A stretch of 52,668 nt of DNA from an uncultured Planctomycetaceae bacterium (GTDB lineage Bacteria > Planctomycetota > Planctomycetia > Planctomycetales > Planctomycetaceae). The DNA is taken from NCBI GenBank assembly GCA_913031625.1, contig CAJWGB010000011.1:1-52668 (forward strand). Reading direction: 5' to 3'. The notes under the pieces were generated by a model. That model had not been told where the DNA came from. It did no database searches and saw only the letters and a list, made by a program, of their open reading frames with translations. The first letter of the stretch is position 1. The number at the start of each line of letters is the position of its first letter. Of this stretch, positions 25,942 to 35,303 are shown one piece after another. A program made the translations under genes and the position numbers.

Positions 25942-26658
25942 CTAGGAGGACAGTCCGTGGCGGCCAAGCAGAAACTCAGCCAGCCGGAAGTCTTCTGCCG
26001 TTGTGATCTTAATGTTTTCCGGCCAGCCGGGCACAACAAACACAGAATGCCCTGTCGCTTCAATGAGCGATGCTTCATCCGTAAATGCACTGACCTCGGC
26101 ACACCCTGCGTATGCTGATTCCAGGAGCTCTCGGCGAACCACCTGTGGAGTCTGGGCCAGCTGTAACACGGAACGATCAATGGTCTTTTCGACACGACCA
26201 TTGGGGCCAACCTGCTTTACGGTGCTCGTCACGGGCACACCAGGCACAACAGCGTCATGGACTTTCGCGGCAGCAAACAGATCCGTGATGCCTGAGTCCG
26301 TCAGCAAGGGACGCGCGGCATCATGCACAGCCACAAACTCAGCAGGCAAAGACAACCGCTGCAGTCCGTTCAGCACACTCTCCGCACGAGTCGCCCCGCC
26401 AGGAGCAAACTTCAGGCGACTCAGGATGTCGTCCGACGCAGATTCTCTGAATGCCGGAAGGTCTGCTTCAGCGGCGACCAGAATCGTTTCACTCACGTCA
26501 GCTCGATGAATGAAATGGTTGACCGTCCGAATCCAGACCGGCGTGCCGTTCAGCTCTACGAACGGTTTCGTGGTCTCAAAACCAACGAATCGAGTGCTGG
26601 CACCGGCGGCGGGAATGATCACCGCAAACTGGCGATCGCCTGAAGACACGGATGGCAT
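25942..26658 (-). CDS. ispD: 2-C-methyl-D-erythritol 4-phosphate cytidylyltransferase
   Basis: 238 residues from the ATG at 26658. It transfers CMP from CTP to MEP in the non-mevalonate isoprenoid pathway. Visible motifs: the nucleotide loop 'IIPAAGASTRF', 'TKPFVELNGTPV', 'VHDAARPLLT' and 'LAQTPQVVRREL'. The start is fixed by the overlap TGATG with the upstream GAF-HlyD stop, so the two are translationally coupled. Being tied to a secretion adaptor is unusual for ispD, which more often sits beside ispF. Confidence 0.95.
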   Translation of the reverse strand: MPSVSSGDRQFAVIIPAAGASTRFVGFETTKPFVELNGTPVWIRTVNHFIHRADVSETILVAAEADLPAFRESASDDILSRLKFAPGGATRAESVLNGLQRLSLPAEFVAVHDAARPLLTDSGITDLFAAAKVHDAVVPGVPVTSTVKQVGPNGRVEKTIDRSVLQLAQTPQVVRRELLESAYAGCAEVSAFTDEASLIEATGHSVFVVPGWPENIKITTAEDFRLAEFLLGRHGLSS

Positions 26659-28796
26659 CAGAACCACCACATCTCGCGTTGCACGAACTCCACCACGTCA
26701 CCGAACAGGTAATAGGCGAGAGTGCACTCGGAGCAGTCAATACGGACTGTCACTTCGAGGCCAATCTTTCGATTCACGCTGCTGTCGAACCTGCTGTACT
26801 CGCGGTTCGTCAGGATCTTCAGAGGATTGTTGCTCCTGCCTTTTGCTGCCGAGGCCGCCTCAGCTTCATCCTCGTCCGTCAGTGGTGTCGCGATCATTTC
26901 AAACGCCGTTCCCATTTCCGGATCCGTCGTTGATCGTGTGGCAATGCGACTCAGGCGACACCGAAACCGCGATTCCGGAATACTGACCATCGTGAATTCG
27001 GCAGGGAGTTCATCCGAGCCCGTTTCCTTCTGCTGCTCGAATCGAGCCTGGTTGATGTGTCCCATTCTTTTCTCTTCAACCAGCAACTCAAGGTGCCAGC
27101 GTTTGGGGTCGTCACTTTCATCCATGATGTCGAAGAGATGGTCGCCAGCGCGTACCGGTCGGTTGACCAGAATCTCAAAACGCTTGAAGTCAGGAATTAC
27201 CCCATCAGCGACAGCCGTTACTGTCAGTTCTTCTTTGCGTCGATCCTGAAGTCGCTGAAGCTGCTCCTGAGCCATCGCAACCTCGGCCAGTTGTGAGATC
27301 TGCTCACGAAACAGACTGGTCTTCAGCTCTCTGGGAGCATCGCGGAGACTCTCTGCAGTCCGTTCGAGCAGTTGCTGTTGTTTCTGCAACTCCCCTCGAG
27401 CCTGAATGATCTCATCCTCAAGCTGCGGATTGGTCACCGTAAACAGGAGATCTCCCTTTTTGACTCGATACACACCGTCTTCACCAGGCTTCACATGAAT
27501 ATCAGTGATCTTACCGTCCCATGGAGCCCAGACTGCGTGCTGTTCAATGGGCATCAGCTTGCCATCAGCTTCGACAGGGTAGGGGAGTCGAATGAGGGTC
27601 ATCGCGGTGACAATCCCCGCAATGACAAGCAGAACGGCTGTCGAGATCGCCAGTTTCTTTCCGTGAAACCACTCCAGCCCTTTACCGACCAGCTTAAACA
27701 CGGACTTGCCGAAGATCCTTCCGTGTGTGCGCGAGTTCCAGACGGCCGCTCCAATATGGTCAGCAAGAAGTTCTGCTCGCTGTTCCAGTTGTGGAGCGGG
27801 CTCTGTCTCAGCGACCTGCTCGACAACGACACAGCCGATCGCTTTGATCTTCTTTTTGCGACGCTTCCGCTCGGCTTCTTCTCCCTGTTCTTTGACCAGT
27901 TCGTCGTTTTCAAACAACGGCACGATCATGATCATCCGGGAGCCGCTCTCCTGAACGAACTCCGCAAGTGGCTTCTCAATCTGAGGCGGCAGATTGTCAA
28001 TCTTGCCCGCATAGACCAGAGTCTCACCGCTGTCGATGACACGGCGAGCAAGTCTGGCCATGGCCACAATCAGGTTTGCTCGATGATTCACGCTGGACTG
28101 ACCACTGACGGCCCGGACCTTAACGCTGCTTCCCTTGCGAGTCACAACGCTTAACCGGTCGCAGTTCAACAACGGTCGTCCATCACTTGCAGACGCGTCG
28201 GCGACTTCCTGTTCATCAAGTGATCGCTGAATCCGCAGTGTGAACTGTTCGAAGTTTGTCCAGAACTCACTCTTGAGATCATCGGTCATCTCTGAGTTGT
28301 GGCGACGTCCTTCAATGTAGCGAGACGCATAACCACACATCTGCTCCAGGAACTGCATGTACCCGGACCGCGCTTCATCAGGCACAGCCGTGCGCTGGAA
28401 GAGCTGGACAACACCAACACACTCTTTTTCTTTATGCAGAGCCGACAGAACAAGAACGTGCTCAGTCGGTAGATCGGCTTCCTGCCCAGGTGTCAGTGTC
28501 TTTGCTTCACCTGTCTGCAAAACGTCGATCAGGAGCTTTTCGTTTTTTGCAGTAGCACCAGGAAGCTCGTGCAGCCCGGTCTCTTCCAGATTGGCTTCGG
28601 CAGCCAGAGTGAGTCCGCCGTCCTGCAGCAACCAGACAGCGCCCGCTCGTGCACCAATTGCCATAACGACGCGATTCAGAAACTCCTGGAAGAAGACGTT
28701 GGCCGGGATGTCCTGCCCGGACATCTGCTCGATCTCGCGCGCAAGTTTAATCACCTGTTCGCGAACGCGTTTAAGATTCTCTTCCGGTGTGCCCAT
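26658..28796 (-). CDS. GAF-domain protein with membrane span and HlyD-type adaptor domain
   Basis: 712 residues. The cytoplasmic part (1 to about 380) has a GAF domain near 30-150 ('ARAGAVWLLQDGGLTLAAEA') and a second GAF-like region to about 350, with a 'AERKRRKKKIKAIG' basic stretch. One membrane span near 383-403 ('STAVLLVIAGIVTAMTLI') leads to a HlyD/biotinyl-lipoyl-like part ('VEADGKLMPIEQHAVWAP') with a coiled hairpin ('GELQKQQQLLERTAESL') and a late beta-barrel region. Comparable planctomycete proteins are adaptors of large ABC- or M50-linked exporters. No exporter ATPase, permease or peptidase is adjacent here. Overlaps ispD by one base. Confidence 0.9.
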   Translation of the reverse strand: MGTPEENLKRVREQVIKLAREIEQMSGQDIPANVFFQEFLNRVVMAIGARAGAVWLLQDGGLTLAAEANLEETGLHELPGATAKNEKLLIDVLQTGEAKTLTPGQEADLPTEHVLVLSALHKEKECVGVVQLFQRTAVPDEARSGYMQFLEQMCGYASRYIEGRRHNSEMTDDLKSEFWTNFEQFTLRIQRSLDEQEVADASASDGRPLLNCDRLSVVTRKGSSVKVRAVSGQSSVNHRANLIVAMARLARRVIDSGETLVYAGKIDNLPPQIEKPLAEFVQESGSRMIMIVPLFENDELVKEQGEEAERKRRKKKIKAIGCVVVEQVAETEPAPQLEQRAELLADHIGAAVWNSRTHGRIFGKSVFKLVGKGLEWFHGKKLAISTAVLLVIAGIVTAMTLIRLPYPVEADGKLMPIEQHAVWAPWDGKITDIHVKPGEDGVYRVKKGDLLFTVTNPQLEDEIIQARGELQKQQQLLERTAESLRDAPRELKTSLFREQISQLAEVAMAQEQLQRLQDRRKEELTVTAVADGVIPDFKRFEILVNRPVRAGDHLFDIMDESDDPKRWHLELLVEEKRMGHINQARFEQQKETGSDELPAEFTMVSIPESRFRCRLSRIATRSTTDPEMGTAFEMIATPLTDEDEAEAASAAKGRSNNPLKILTNREYSRFDSSVNRKIGLEVTVRIDCSECTLAYYLFGDVVEFVQREMWWF

Positions 28797-29120
28797 TGAA
28801 TGTTGCTCTGGCAGTCAAACGAATCAGCGGCGAGTCCGCCAGGAAGGACTGACGGATTCTGTCAGGGAAACCAACGGAAGTCCCAGATATTTACGGCTTT
28901 ACGCCGGAGTGTTGCAGAAGCCTTATTCGGTAGCAACAGCTGTGTTAACCGAATCAGAGTTGACACCAATCCGTCCATTCCGACCTGGTGCAGGCTCACC
29001 GCAGCTTACCTATTCTTCGCGAAATCGCTCCAATTTCGGTCCTCCGGAAGGCTTCAGAATCGGCAGGCAATCGTCCATACTTCGAGCTGACTCACCAAGG
29101 CCCAGATTCCCGAGACTGCC
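28797..29120. other. Intergenic region between divergent GAF-HlyD and solute-binding genes
   Basis: 324 bases with no coding character. They must hold the two divergent promoters. No convincing operator or hairpin is seen. Confidence 0.4.
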
Positions 29121-30131
29121 ATGCGACGATGTTTCCTGCTGCTTGCCCCGCTTTTCCTGTTGTCAGCCGGATGTGATTCATCTTCGAACTCCGACAGAGG
29201 TGCATCCAGTGCCGATGGGGACGGTACCACCAGCGAGTTAGAGTCAGAACGCCTCGCTCTTAACTGGTACATGGAAATGGAGCACGGCGGGTATGTGGCA
29301 GCAAAGGTACACGGTTACTTCAGTGACGGTGGCCTGGACGTAACGATCGAGCCCGGAGGGCCGGGTGCGCCACAGCAGGTGATCCAATTGCTGGCGACCG
29401 GCAAACTGAAATTTGGGATTGCGAATGCCGATCAGATTGTCACGGCACGTGCAAAGGGAACAGCTTTGGTTGCTCTCGCGGCTCCACTCCAGCACACCCC
29501 ACGCTGCATCATGGTGCATGAAGCCAGTGGCTTTGGTTCACTGAAAGACATCAAGGGAGTTGAACTGGCCATCAGTGAGGGTCGGCCGTTTTCAGAATGG
29601 CTGAAGCAGGAGTGCCCGCTCGACAAGGTGACGATGGTGCCCTTTTCAGGCAACGTTGGCGAGTTTCTGTTGAAAGAGAACTTTGCTCAGCAAGGCTACG
29701 TCTTCAGCGAGCCGGTCGTGGCCAAAAAAAGGGGCGCCAACCCCAAAGCGCTGATGTTGTCCGAGATTGGATTTGATCCGTATGCCAGCCTGCTGGTCAC
29801 CACAGAGGATGTGATCAAGTCTGACCCTGATCTGGTACAAGAGATGGTCGAGGCTTCCGTCGCCGGCTGGTTCCAGTACCTGCACGAACCGGAAATCACT
29901 CACAAATATATTGAAGAACAAAACAGCGACATGGATGAGGAAACATTATCACTGGGTCTGGAACGGATGAGGCCTCTGTGTACCCTCGAAATCGACACGA
30001 TGTGTCGGATGGAAACGGAACGCTGGCAGCAGCTCATCGATCAGATCACGGAACTCAAAATGATTGAGCAGGGATCAGTGCAGGCAGCCGACTGCTTCAC
30101 CAACGAATTCCTCGGACCTGCATCCCGATGA
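29121..30131 (+). CDS. NMT1/SsuA-type solute-binding lipoprotein (ABC substrate-binding)
   Basis: 336 residues. The N-terminus 'FLLLAPLFLLSAGCDSS' ends in a lipobox with C18, so it should be a lipoprotein. The mature part has the NMT1/THI5-like signature: 'HGGYVAAKVHGYFSDGGLDV', 'GGPGAPQQVIQLLATGKLKF', 'ADQIVTARAKG', and a later 'FSEPVVAKKRGANPKALM'. Family members bind pyrimidine or thiamine precursors, sulfonates, nitrate or other small ligands for ABC uptake. No permease or ATPase gene is adjacent (the next gene is an oxidoreductase), so the transporter partner must be elsewhere. The ligand is unknown. Confidence 0.9.
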   Translation: MRRCFLLLAPLFLLSAGCDSSSNSDRGASSADGDGTTSELESERLALNWYMEMEHGGYVAAKVHGYFSDGGLDVTIEPGGPGAPQQVIQLLATGKLKFGIANADQIVTARAKGTALVALAAPLQHTPRCIMVHEASGFGSLKDIKGVELAISEGRPFSEWLKQECPLDKVTMVPFSGNVGEFLLKENFAQQGYVFSEPVVAKKRGANPKALMLSEIGFDPYASLLVTTEDVIKSDPDLVQEMVEASVAGWFQYLHEPEITHKYIEEQNSDMDEETLSLGLERMRPLCTLEIDTMCRMETERWQQLIDQITELKMIEQGSVQAADCFTNEFLGPASR

Positions 30132-30360
30132 GTCCAGTTCGGTGAGAGACAAAAACCGACACTTTTTTGGCGTGGCGCGTGGAGCGCATGCCCGCAATGT
30201 GCCACAGTAACCGGAAGCAGTCCTGACACACTTTCATCCCGCTGTGCAATAACAAACTCTGGCGGGGCATTCAGTCGCAGATTTGATCAGGACCAGGTCA
30301 GGTGTAAGGTCCCTGCATTCGCGCATGACGGGACATAGATACTCGAACGAGGAGAACCGC

Positions 30361-31479
30361 GTGAGTCAGTTGAATATTGCAATGATCGGTCTCGGATTTG
30401 GTGCCGAGTTTATCCCCATCTATCAGGCACACCCCAACGCTAACGTCGCGGCAATCTGTCGTCGAAACGAAGAAGAGCTCAACAAGTGTGGCGACCAGTT
30501 CGGCATTGACAAACGCTACACCGACTACGACGACGTTCTGGCGGATCCAGACATTGATTACGTTCACATTAACAGCCCCATCCCTGATCACGCGTGGATG
30601 TCGCTGAAGGCGCTGGATGCCGGCAAACACGTCATGTGCACAGTCCCGATGGCGACCACCATCGACGAATGCCGTCAGATCGTGGAAAAAGTTCGAGAAA
30701 CCGGGCTCAAATACATGATGGCCGAAACGGTCGTTTACAGTCGCGAGTTCCTCTACATCAAGGACCTCTATGACAAAGGTGAACTTGGAAAGATCCAGCA
30801 CCTCGCTGCCTCCCACCCGCAGGATATGGACGGGTGGCCAAGTTACTGGGAAGAAATGATTCCCATGCACTACGCGACTCACGTCGTCAGCCCATGTCTT
30901 GGACTCACCGACTCTCTGGCAGAGAAGGTCAGTTGCTTCGGTTCCGGCACAGTGCGGGACGACATCGCCCAAAAGTCCGGAAATAAATTCGCGGTTGAGT
31001 CCTGTCACATTCAGCTGAAAGACAGTGACGTGACAGCTCACATCTGGCGATTCCTCTACGACGTTGCTCGACAATATCGCGAGAGTTTCGACGTATACGG
31101 CACGAAGAAGAGTTTCGAATGGACGTTGATTGAGAACGAACCCCACGTTCTGCACACAGCGAAGAAGCCGGAGCACGAGATCCCCGAGAAGATTGAGGTT
31201 CCTGACTTTGCTCACCTGCTGCCCCCTGAAATTCAGAAGTTCACTCTGCCGCAGGAGATCCATGACGCTGACCACCTGAGCTTCGTTCAGGGCGGCGGCC
31301 ATGGCGGATCGCACCCGCATCTGGCCCACGAAATGATTACAGCCATTCTGAAAGACCGAGATCCATGGCCAAACGCAGTGACCAGTGCAAACTGGACATG
31401 CGTCGGAATCTGTGCGCATGAGTCTGCAGAGAAAGGTGGCGAGATCGTCTCTCTGCCAGCCTTTACTCTGGGAGAGTGA
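30361..31479 (+). CDS. Gfo/Idh/MocA-family oxidoreductase
   Basis: 372 residues from the GTG at 30361, chosen because GAGGAG precedes it and the protein reads 'VSQLNIAMIGLGFGAEF', the standard Rossmann start. An NAD(P)-binding N-terminus with 'IGLGFG' is followed by the 'HINSPIPDHAWMSLKALDAG' and 'KHVMCTVPMATTIDECR' segments that mark the family. A C-terminal sheet and 'GGGHGGSHPHLAHEM' near the end complete it. Members oxidise or reduce sugars, inositols and related compounds. Planctomycetes have many paralogues, and the substrate cannot be told. The neighbours (lipoprotein, RND pump) give no hint. Confidence 0.93.
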   Translation: MSQLNIAMIGLGFGAEFIPIYQAHPNANVAAICRRNEEELNKCGDQFGIDKRYTDYDDVLADPDIDYVHINSPIPDHAWMSLKALDAGKHVMCTVPMATTIDECRQIVEKVRETGLKYMMAETVVYSREFLYIKDLYDKGELGKIQHLAASHPQDMDGWPSYWEEMIPMHYATHVVSPCLGLTDSLAEKVSCFGSGTVRDDIAQKSGNKFAVESCHIQLKDSDVTAHIWRFLYDVARQYRESFDVYGTKKSFEWTLIENEPHVLHTAKKPEHEIPEKIEVPDFAHLLPPEIQKFTLPQEIHDADHLSFVQGGGHGGSHPHLAHEMITAILKDRDPWPNAVTSANWTCVGICAHESAEKGGEIVSLPAFTLGE

Positions 31480-31988
31480 CCGGACACGTCGGGAGGCCTG
31501 TGCCACGTCCGGTTGTCAATCCGCGATCCGCCGGCCCGGTCCATGACGAGTGGAGTGGTATCAGCCCCTGGTTATGATGTCCCCTTCAAACCGGCTGGAT
31601 CGTCAGTGCGGGTTGGAGGGTCGTTCAGCGGGACGCGCCGGCAGGTATGTTCCATCTCCGGCTGTCGGTCCGCGCCCCGCCAGCCCGTGGGATCACATCC
31701 ACGGCTTGCCGGGTCTCTGACAATCACCCTGTAGCCGTTACGAATTGGTACCTGACGACATACATGACGCACCTCATTTGGGTAGCATCAGGTCTCTGGA
31801 CTGCGATTCATCAATCCTGAAACAGTCCTCTCGGTAACGATTGTGCCGACACAGCGTCTTTTGTCGCGATGATGGGTTCTGAATGCACGATTGATGTTAC
31901 GCCACCCGGCTCAGGCTGTGGTCTTCCTGAGCCTCTGTGTACTCTGGTTGCCTGAGCAATCCTCACCCTCTGCTGACCATCCCGCCCC
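31480..31988. other. Intergenic region between the oxidoreductase and the RND operon
   Basis: About 509 bases without a credible gene. An imperfect stem ACCGGAC/GTCCGGT (about 31480-31516) just after the oxidoreductase stop may help end that transcript, although there is no T-run. The rest should contain the RND promoter; no clear consensus is seen. Confidence 0.45.
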
Positions 31989-34900
31989 GTGATCGATTTT
32001 TGTATTCGCAATCCCGTCAAAGTATCGGTCGGTGTGATCGTGATCGCACTGTTTGGTGGGATTGCGCTCTGGCAGATCCCAATTCAGCTGACGCCGGAAG
32101 TGAAGACGCCAACGATCTCGGTTTCCGTCTACTGGCCAGGAGGCAGCCCCTACGAAGTTGAGCACGAGATCGTTCAAAACCTTGAGGACCAGTTGAAAGA
32201 CCTTAAGGGCATGAGTCGCATGACCTCGTGGAGTCACTACTCGCAGGGGTCCGTCACGATGGAGTTCCCGGTGGGAACGGACCTGACGCAGGCAATGCTG
32301 GAATTGAATTCCAGGATCAATCAGCTGCGTGAGTTCCCTGAAGACGCCTACGAGCCGGTCATTTCTTCCGCAAACCTGTCTGATCGTCCTGTTTGCTGGT
32401 ATGTCCTGAGTCCGCGTGTTCCGTCTGACGAAGACCTGCAGGCCTTCGTAAAGCGGCACCCTCACCTTCAGGAAACCTGCCAGCCACTGATTGATGCGCA
32501 CAAATGGGACCTGCGACTCTATCGGCTGAATCAACTTGCAAAGACAAATGAAGAGATCCGTCGTCTGCTTCCGGTTGCCGATGTGCGAAAGACTCGGCGA
32601 TTTGTGGAGGAGTACATCAAGAGTCGATTCGACCGAATCAATGGTGTGGCAGACACGTTTGTGATGGGCGGTCAGCTTGAAGAGATGCAGGTCATCGTCG
32701 ATCCGGAACGACTCGCCGCGCGGCAACTGACCATCAACGACCTCCGCCGCGCGCTGCAGGTTCGAAACAAAGACACTTCGGGCGGAGAGATCTGGGATGG
32801 CAAACGACGCTACGTGGTCCGTACGCTGGGACAGTACACGAGTCCCAAACAGATAGAAGACACGATCGTGGCGACCCGTGGCGACATCACAACGTTTGTT
32901 CGTGATGTTGCAGACGTCAAGCTGGGTTACAAGCGGCCGGGCAGCTCTTATCGACGTGGCGGGAGTGAACTGGTGGGGCTCGGAGTTCTCTCGGAAACCG
33001 GCGCCAACGTGCTCGAGATTGTTGACGACATTCGTGTCGTCAGTGCTGAACTGAACGACGGACCTCTTGCTCAGCGAGGCCTGAAGCTGAGTGAAGTCTG
33101 GAGTGACGCGGACTACATTGATTCGGCAGTTGGGCTGGTGAATCAGAACATCGTGATTGGCGGCGTGCTGACCATCATCGTCCTGCTTTCCTTCCTGCGC
33201 AGTCTTCGTTCCACAATCGTGATTGCGATCGCGGTGCCAACCAGCATCGTCGGCACGTTTCTGATACTGCGGCTGCTGGACAGATCACTCAACGTAGTCA
33301 GCCTGGCTGGGATGGCATTCGCAGTTGGCATGATCGTGGACAACTCGGTGGTTGTGCTCGAGAACATTTATCGGCACTCTCAGTTGGGGAAGAAACCGTT
33401 TGAAGCAGCACTCGTCGGAACACGGGAAGTCTGGGGCGCTGTTCTGGCTTCGACTCTGACGACTCTTGCCGTTTTTGTCCCGGTTTTGTTTTCAGATGAA
33501 GAAGCGGGACAGCTCTTCCGCGACATCGCTTTGGCGATCAGTGCAGCAGTCGGACTCTCTTTGATCGTCGCTGTCACATTGATTCCGATGGCCAGTGCAC
33601 GGTTGCTGCAACGCGGAAGTGGAACTGAAGAACACGTCGTCAAGGGTACTCGAAACCCTGTTGATCGGCTTGCCGGAGTATTTGTTCGCTGGGTCGTCGG
33701 GACGAACCGCTGGTTGCTCAATGGAGTCGGCCGACGACTGGCACTGATTGTTCTTTGTACGGGTGGTTCTCTGGCAGTTGCCTGGGCGCTGTTTCCGGAC
33801 GTGGAGTATCTGCCGGACGGGAACAAGGCACGCGTACAATGTCGCCTGTATCCGCCTCCGGGATACAACGTAGGAGAGACTGAAGAAATCTCCCGGGATG
33901 TCTTCGAGAAGTTTCTGCCCTACTGGGAAATCAACCCCGGTGATCCGAGAGCGGCGGAACTGGACCTTCCACCGCTGAAAGACCTGCTGGTCCGTGCCAC
34001 TCCCAGTGAAGTGATGGTCCAGGTACAGACCGCAGATGCAAAGAAGATTCGAGACTGGCTGCCTCCCCTGAGAGCTCTTGGTGGACACGGCCCGGCAATG
34101 GTGTCCAGCGCTCACCAGCTGAGTCTGTTTCCCGGCTCGGGGAGAAAGGTGGACATTGAACTCACAGGGCCGGACGTGGAAAGTGTGGTTGCACTTGCGG
34201 CAAACGTTCAGAAACGCGTGGGAGAAGTGATCCCCGATGTGCAGTCATCCGCCGTCCCCGGTCTGGTGAATGCGAATCCCGAGTACCATGTTCAGCCGCA
34301 CTGGGATCGGGTGGCCGAACTCGGTGTGGACGCGACTCAACTGGGCTATGTCGTTGATGCCCTTGTCGACGGTGCATATGCAGCTGACTTTTCAACAGGG
34401 GGCGAGAAGATCGACCTTCGAATCGTTGGTGAGGAGAGCGACACCGCCAGGACACAGGACCTTGGAAGCCGAACCGTAGTCACTCAGGACGGAAGACTGG
34501 TGCCACTGTCTTCACTCGCCGATTTTTCTATCGGCAGCGGGCCACCCTCGATTCGTCATATCGAACGACGTCGCGCCATTACGGTCGAAGTCCGACCGCC
34601 CGCCGAAGTGTCACTCGGACGCGCAGTCGCAGACATCAGGTCGAAGGTTATTGAGCCGATGCGCGCCGAAGGGGCCATCCCGCCTGGCAGCCAGGTCTCA
34701 CTGGGCGGAACGGCCGACCGACTCGCAGACTCATGGAATGCCATGCGATTCAATCTGCTGCTGGCACTCATGATCACCTATCTGCTGATGGCCGGGCTGT
34801 TTGAGTCCTGGCTTTATCCGCTTGTGGTGATCCTGTCCGTGCCACTGGCCGCAGTCGGAGGAGTGGCCTGCCTTTGGCTGACCAACCTGTTTACCGAGCA

Positions 34901-35303
34901 GCCTCTGGACATTGTGACAATGCTCGGCTTTGTGATCCTGATTGGAACGGCTGTCAACAACGCAATCCTGATCGTACACCAGTCGATCAACCTCATGTCT
35001 AAGGAAGACCTGTCGTCACGGGACGCGGTTGTTGAGAGCGTTCGGAGCCGAATTCGCCCCATCTTCATGACGACGGGAACAACTGTTCTGGGACTCTTCC
35101 CACTCGTCGTCATGCCCGGTGCAGGCAGCGAACTCTATCGCGGCCTGGGGAGTGTGGTTCTTGGGGGATTAGTCGTGTCCACGATGCTGACACTGTTTCT
35201 CGTGCCCGGCTTCTTCAGCCTTGTCCTGGATGCCCGCAGGTACCTGACACGTCAAAAACTCCGTGCCGTTTCCGAATCCATCGAACCTCAAAGTGCCGCG
35301 TGA
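31989..35303 (+). CDS. RND-family efflux transporter (HAE1-like) permease
   Basis: 1104 residues starting at the GTG at 31989. It pumps hydrophobic or amphiphilic compounds using the proton gradient. The layout is two repeats of one span, a large periplasmic loop, then a six-span bundle. Near the start: 'NPVKVSVGVIVIALFGGIAL'. In the first bundle: 'GMAFAVGMIVDNSVVVLENI', carrying the conserved Asp of the proton path. The second bundle ends 'VLGLFPLVVMPGAGSEL'. The first periplasmic region holds roughly 40 extra residues between 'DRPVCWYVLSP' and 'RINGVADTFVMG' compared with AcrB-like pumps. It overlaps the adaptor gene by one base (TGATG). No outer-membrane factor is adjacent. Confidence 0.95.
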   Translation: MIDFCIRNPVKVSVGVIVIALFGGIALWQIPIQLTPEVKTPTISVSVYWPGGSPYEVEHEIVQNLEDQLKDLKGMSRMTSWSHYSQGSVTMEFPVGTDLTQAMLELNSRINQLREFPEDAYEPVISSANLSDRPVCWYVLSPRVPSDEDLQAFVKRHPHLQETCQPLIDAHKWDLRLYRLNQLAKTNEEIRRLLPVADVRKTRRFVEEYIKSRFDRINGVADTFVMGGQLEEMQVIVDPERLAARQLTINDLRRALQVRNKDTSGGEIWDGKRRYVVRTLGQYTSPKQIEDTIVATRGDITTFVRDVADVKLGYKRPGSSYRRGGSELVGLGVLSETGANVLEIVDDIRVVSAELNDGPLAQRGLKLSEVWSDADYIDSAVGLVNQNIVIGGVLTIIVLLSFLRSLRSTIVIAIAVPTSIVGTFLILRLLDRSLNVVSLAGMAFAVGMIVDNSVVVLENIYRHSQLGKKPFEAALVGTREVWGAVLASTLTTLAVFVPVLFSDEEAGQLFRDIALAISAAVGLSLIVAVTLIPMASARLLQRGSGTEEHVVKGTRNPVDRLAGVFVRWVVGTNRWLLNGVGRRLALIVLCTGGSLAVAWALFPDVEYLPDGNKARVQCRLYPPPGYNVGETEEISRDVFEKFLPYWEINPGDPRAAELDLPPLKDLLVRATPSEVMVQVQTADAKKIRDWLPPLRALGGHGPAMVSSAHQLSLFPGSGRKVDIELTGPDVESVVALAANVQKRVGEVIPDVQSSAVPGLVNANPEYHVQPHWDRVAELGVDATQLGYVVDALVDGAYAADFSTGGEKIDLRIVGEESDTARTQDLGSRTVVTQDGRLVPLSSLADFSIGSGPPSIRHIERRRAITVEVRPPAEVSLGRAVADIRSKVIEPMRAEGAIPPGSQVSLGGTADRLADSWNAMRFNLLLALMITYLLMAGLFESWLYPLVVILSVPLAAVGGVACLWLTNLFTEQPLDIVTMLGFVILIGTAVNNAILIVHQSINLMSKEDLSSRDAVVESVRSRIRPIFMTTGTTVLGLFPLVVMPGAGSELYRGLGSVVLGGLVVSTMLTLFLVPGFFSLVLDARRYLTRQKLRAVSESIEPQSAA

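Noticed and set aside
27372..28154. 260-codon plus-strand frame
   Set aside because: Antisense to the GAF-HlyD gene, which has clear domains on the other strand.
30298..31506. 402-codon open frame on the minus strand
   Set aside because: Antisense shadow of the Gfo/Idh/MocA gene; no recognisable motif and no ribosome site.
31911..32726. 271-codon minus-strand frame
   Set aside because: Lies opposite the start of the RND pump; composition is that of an antisense frame.
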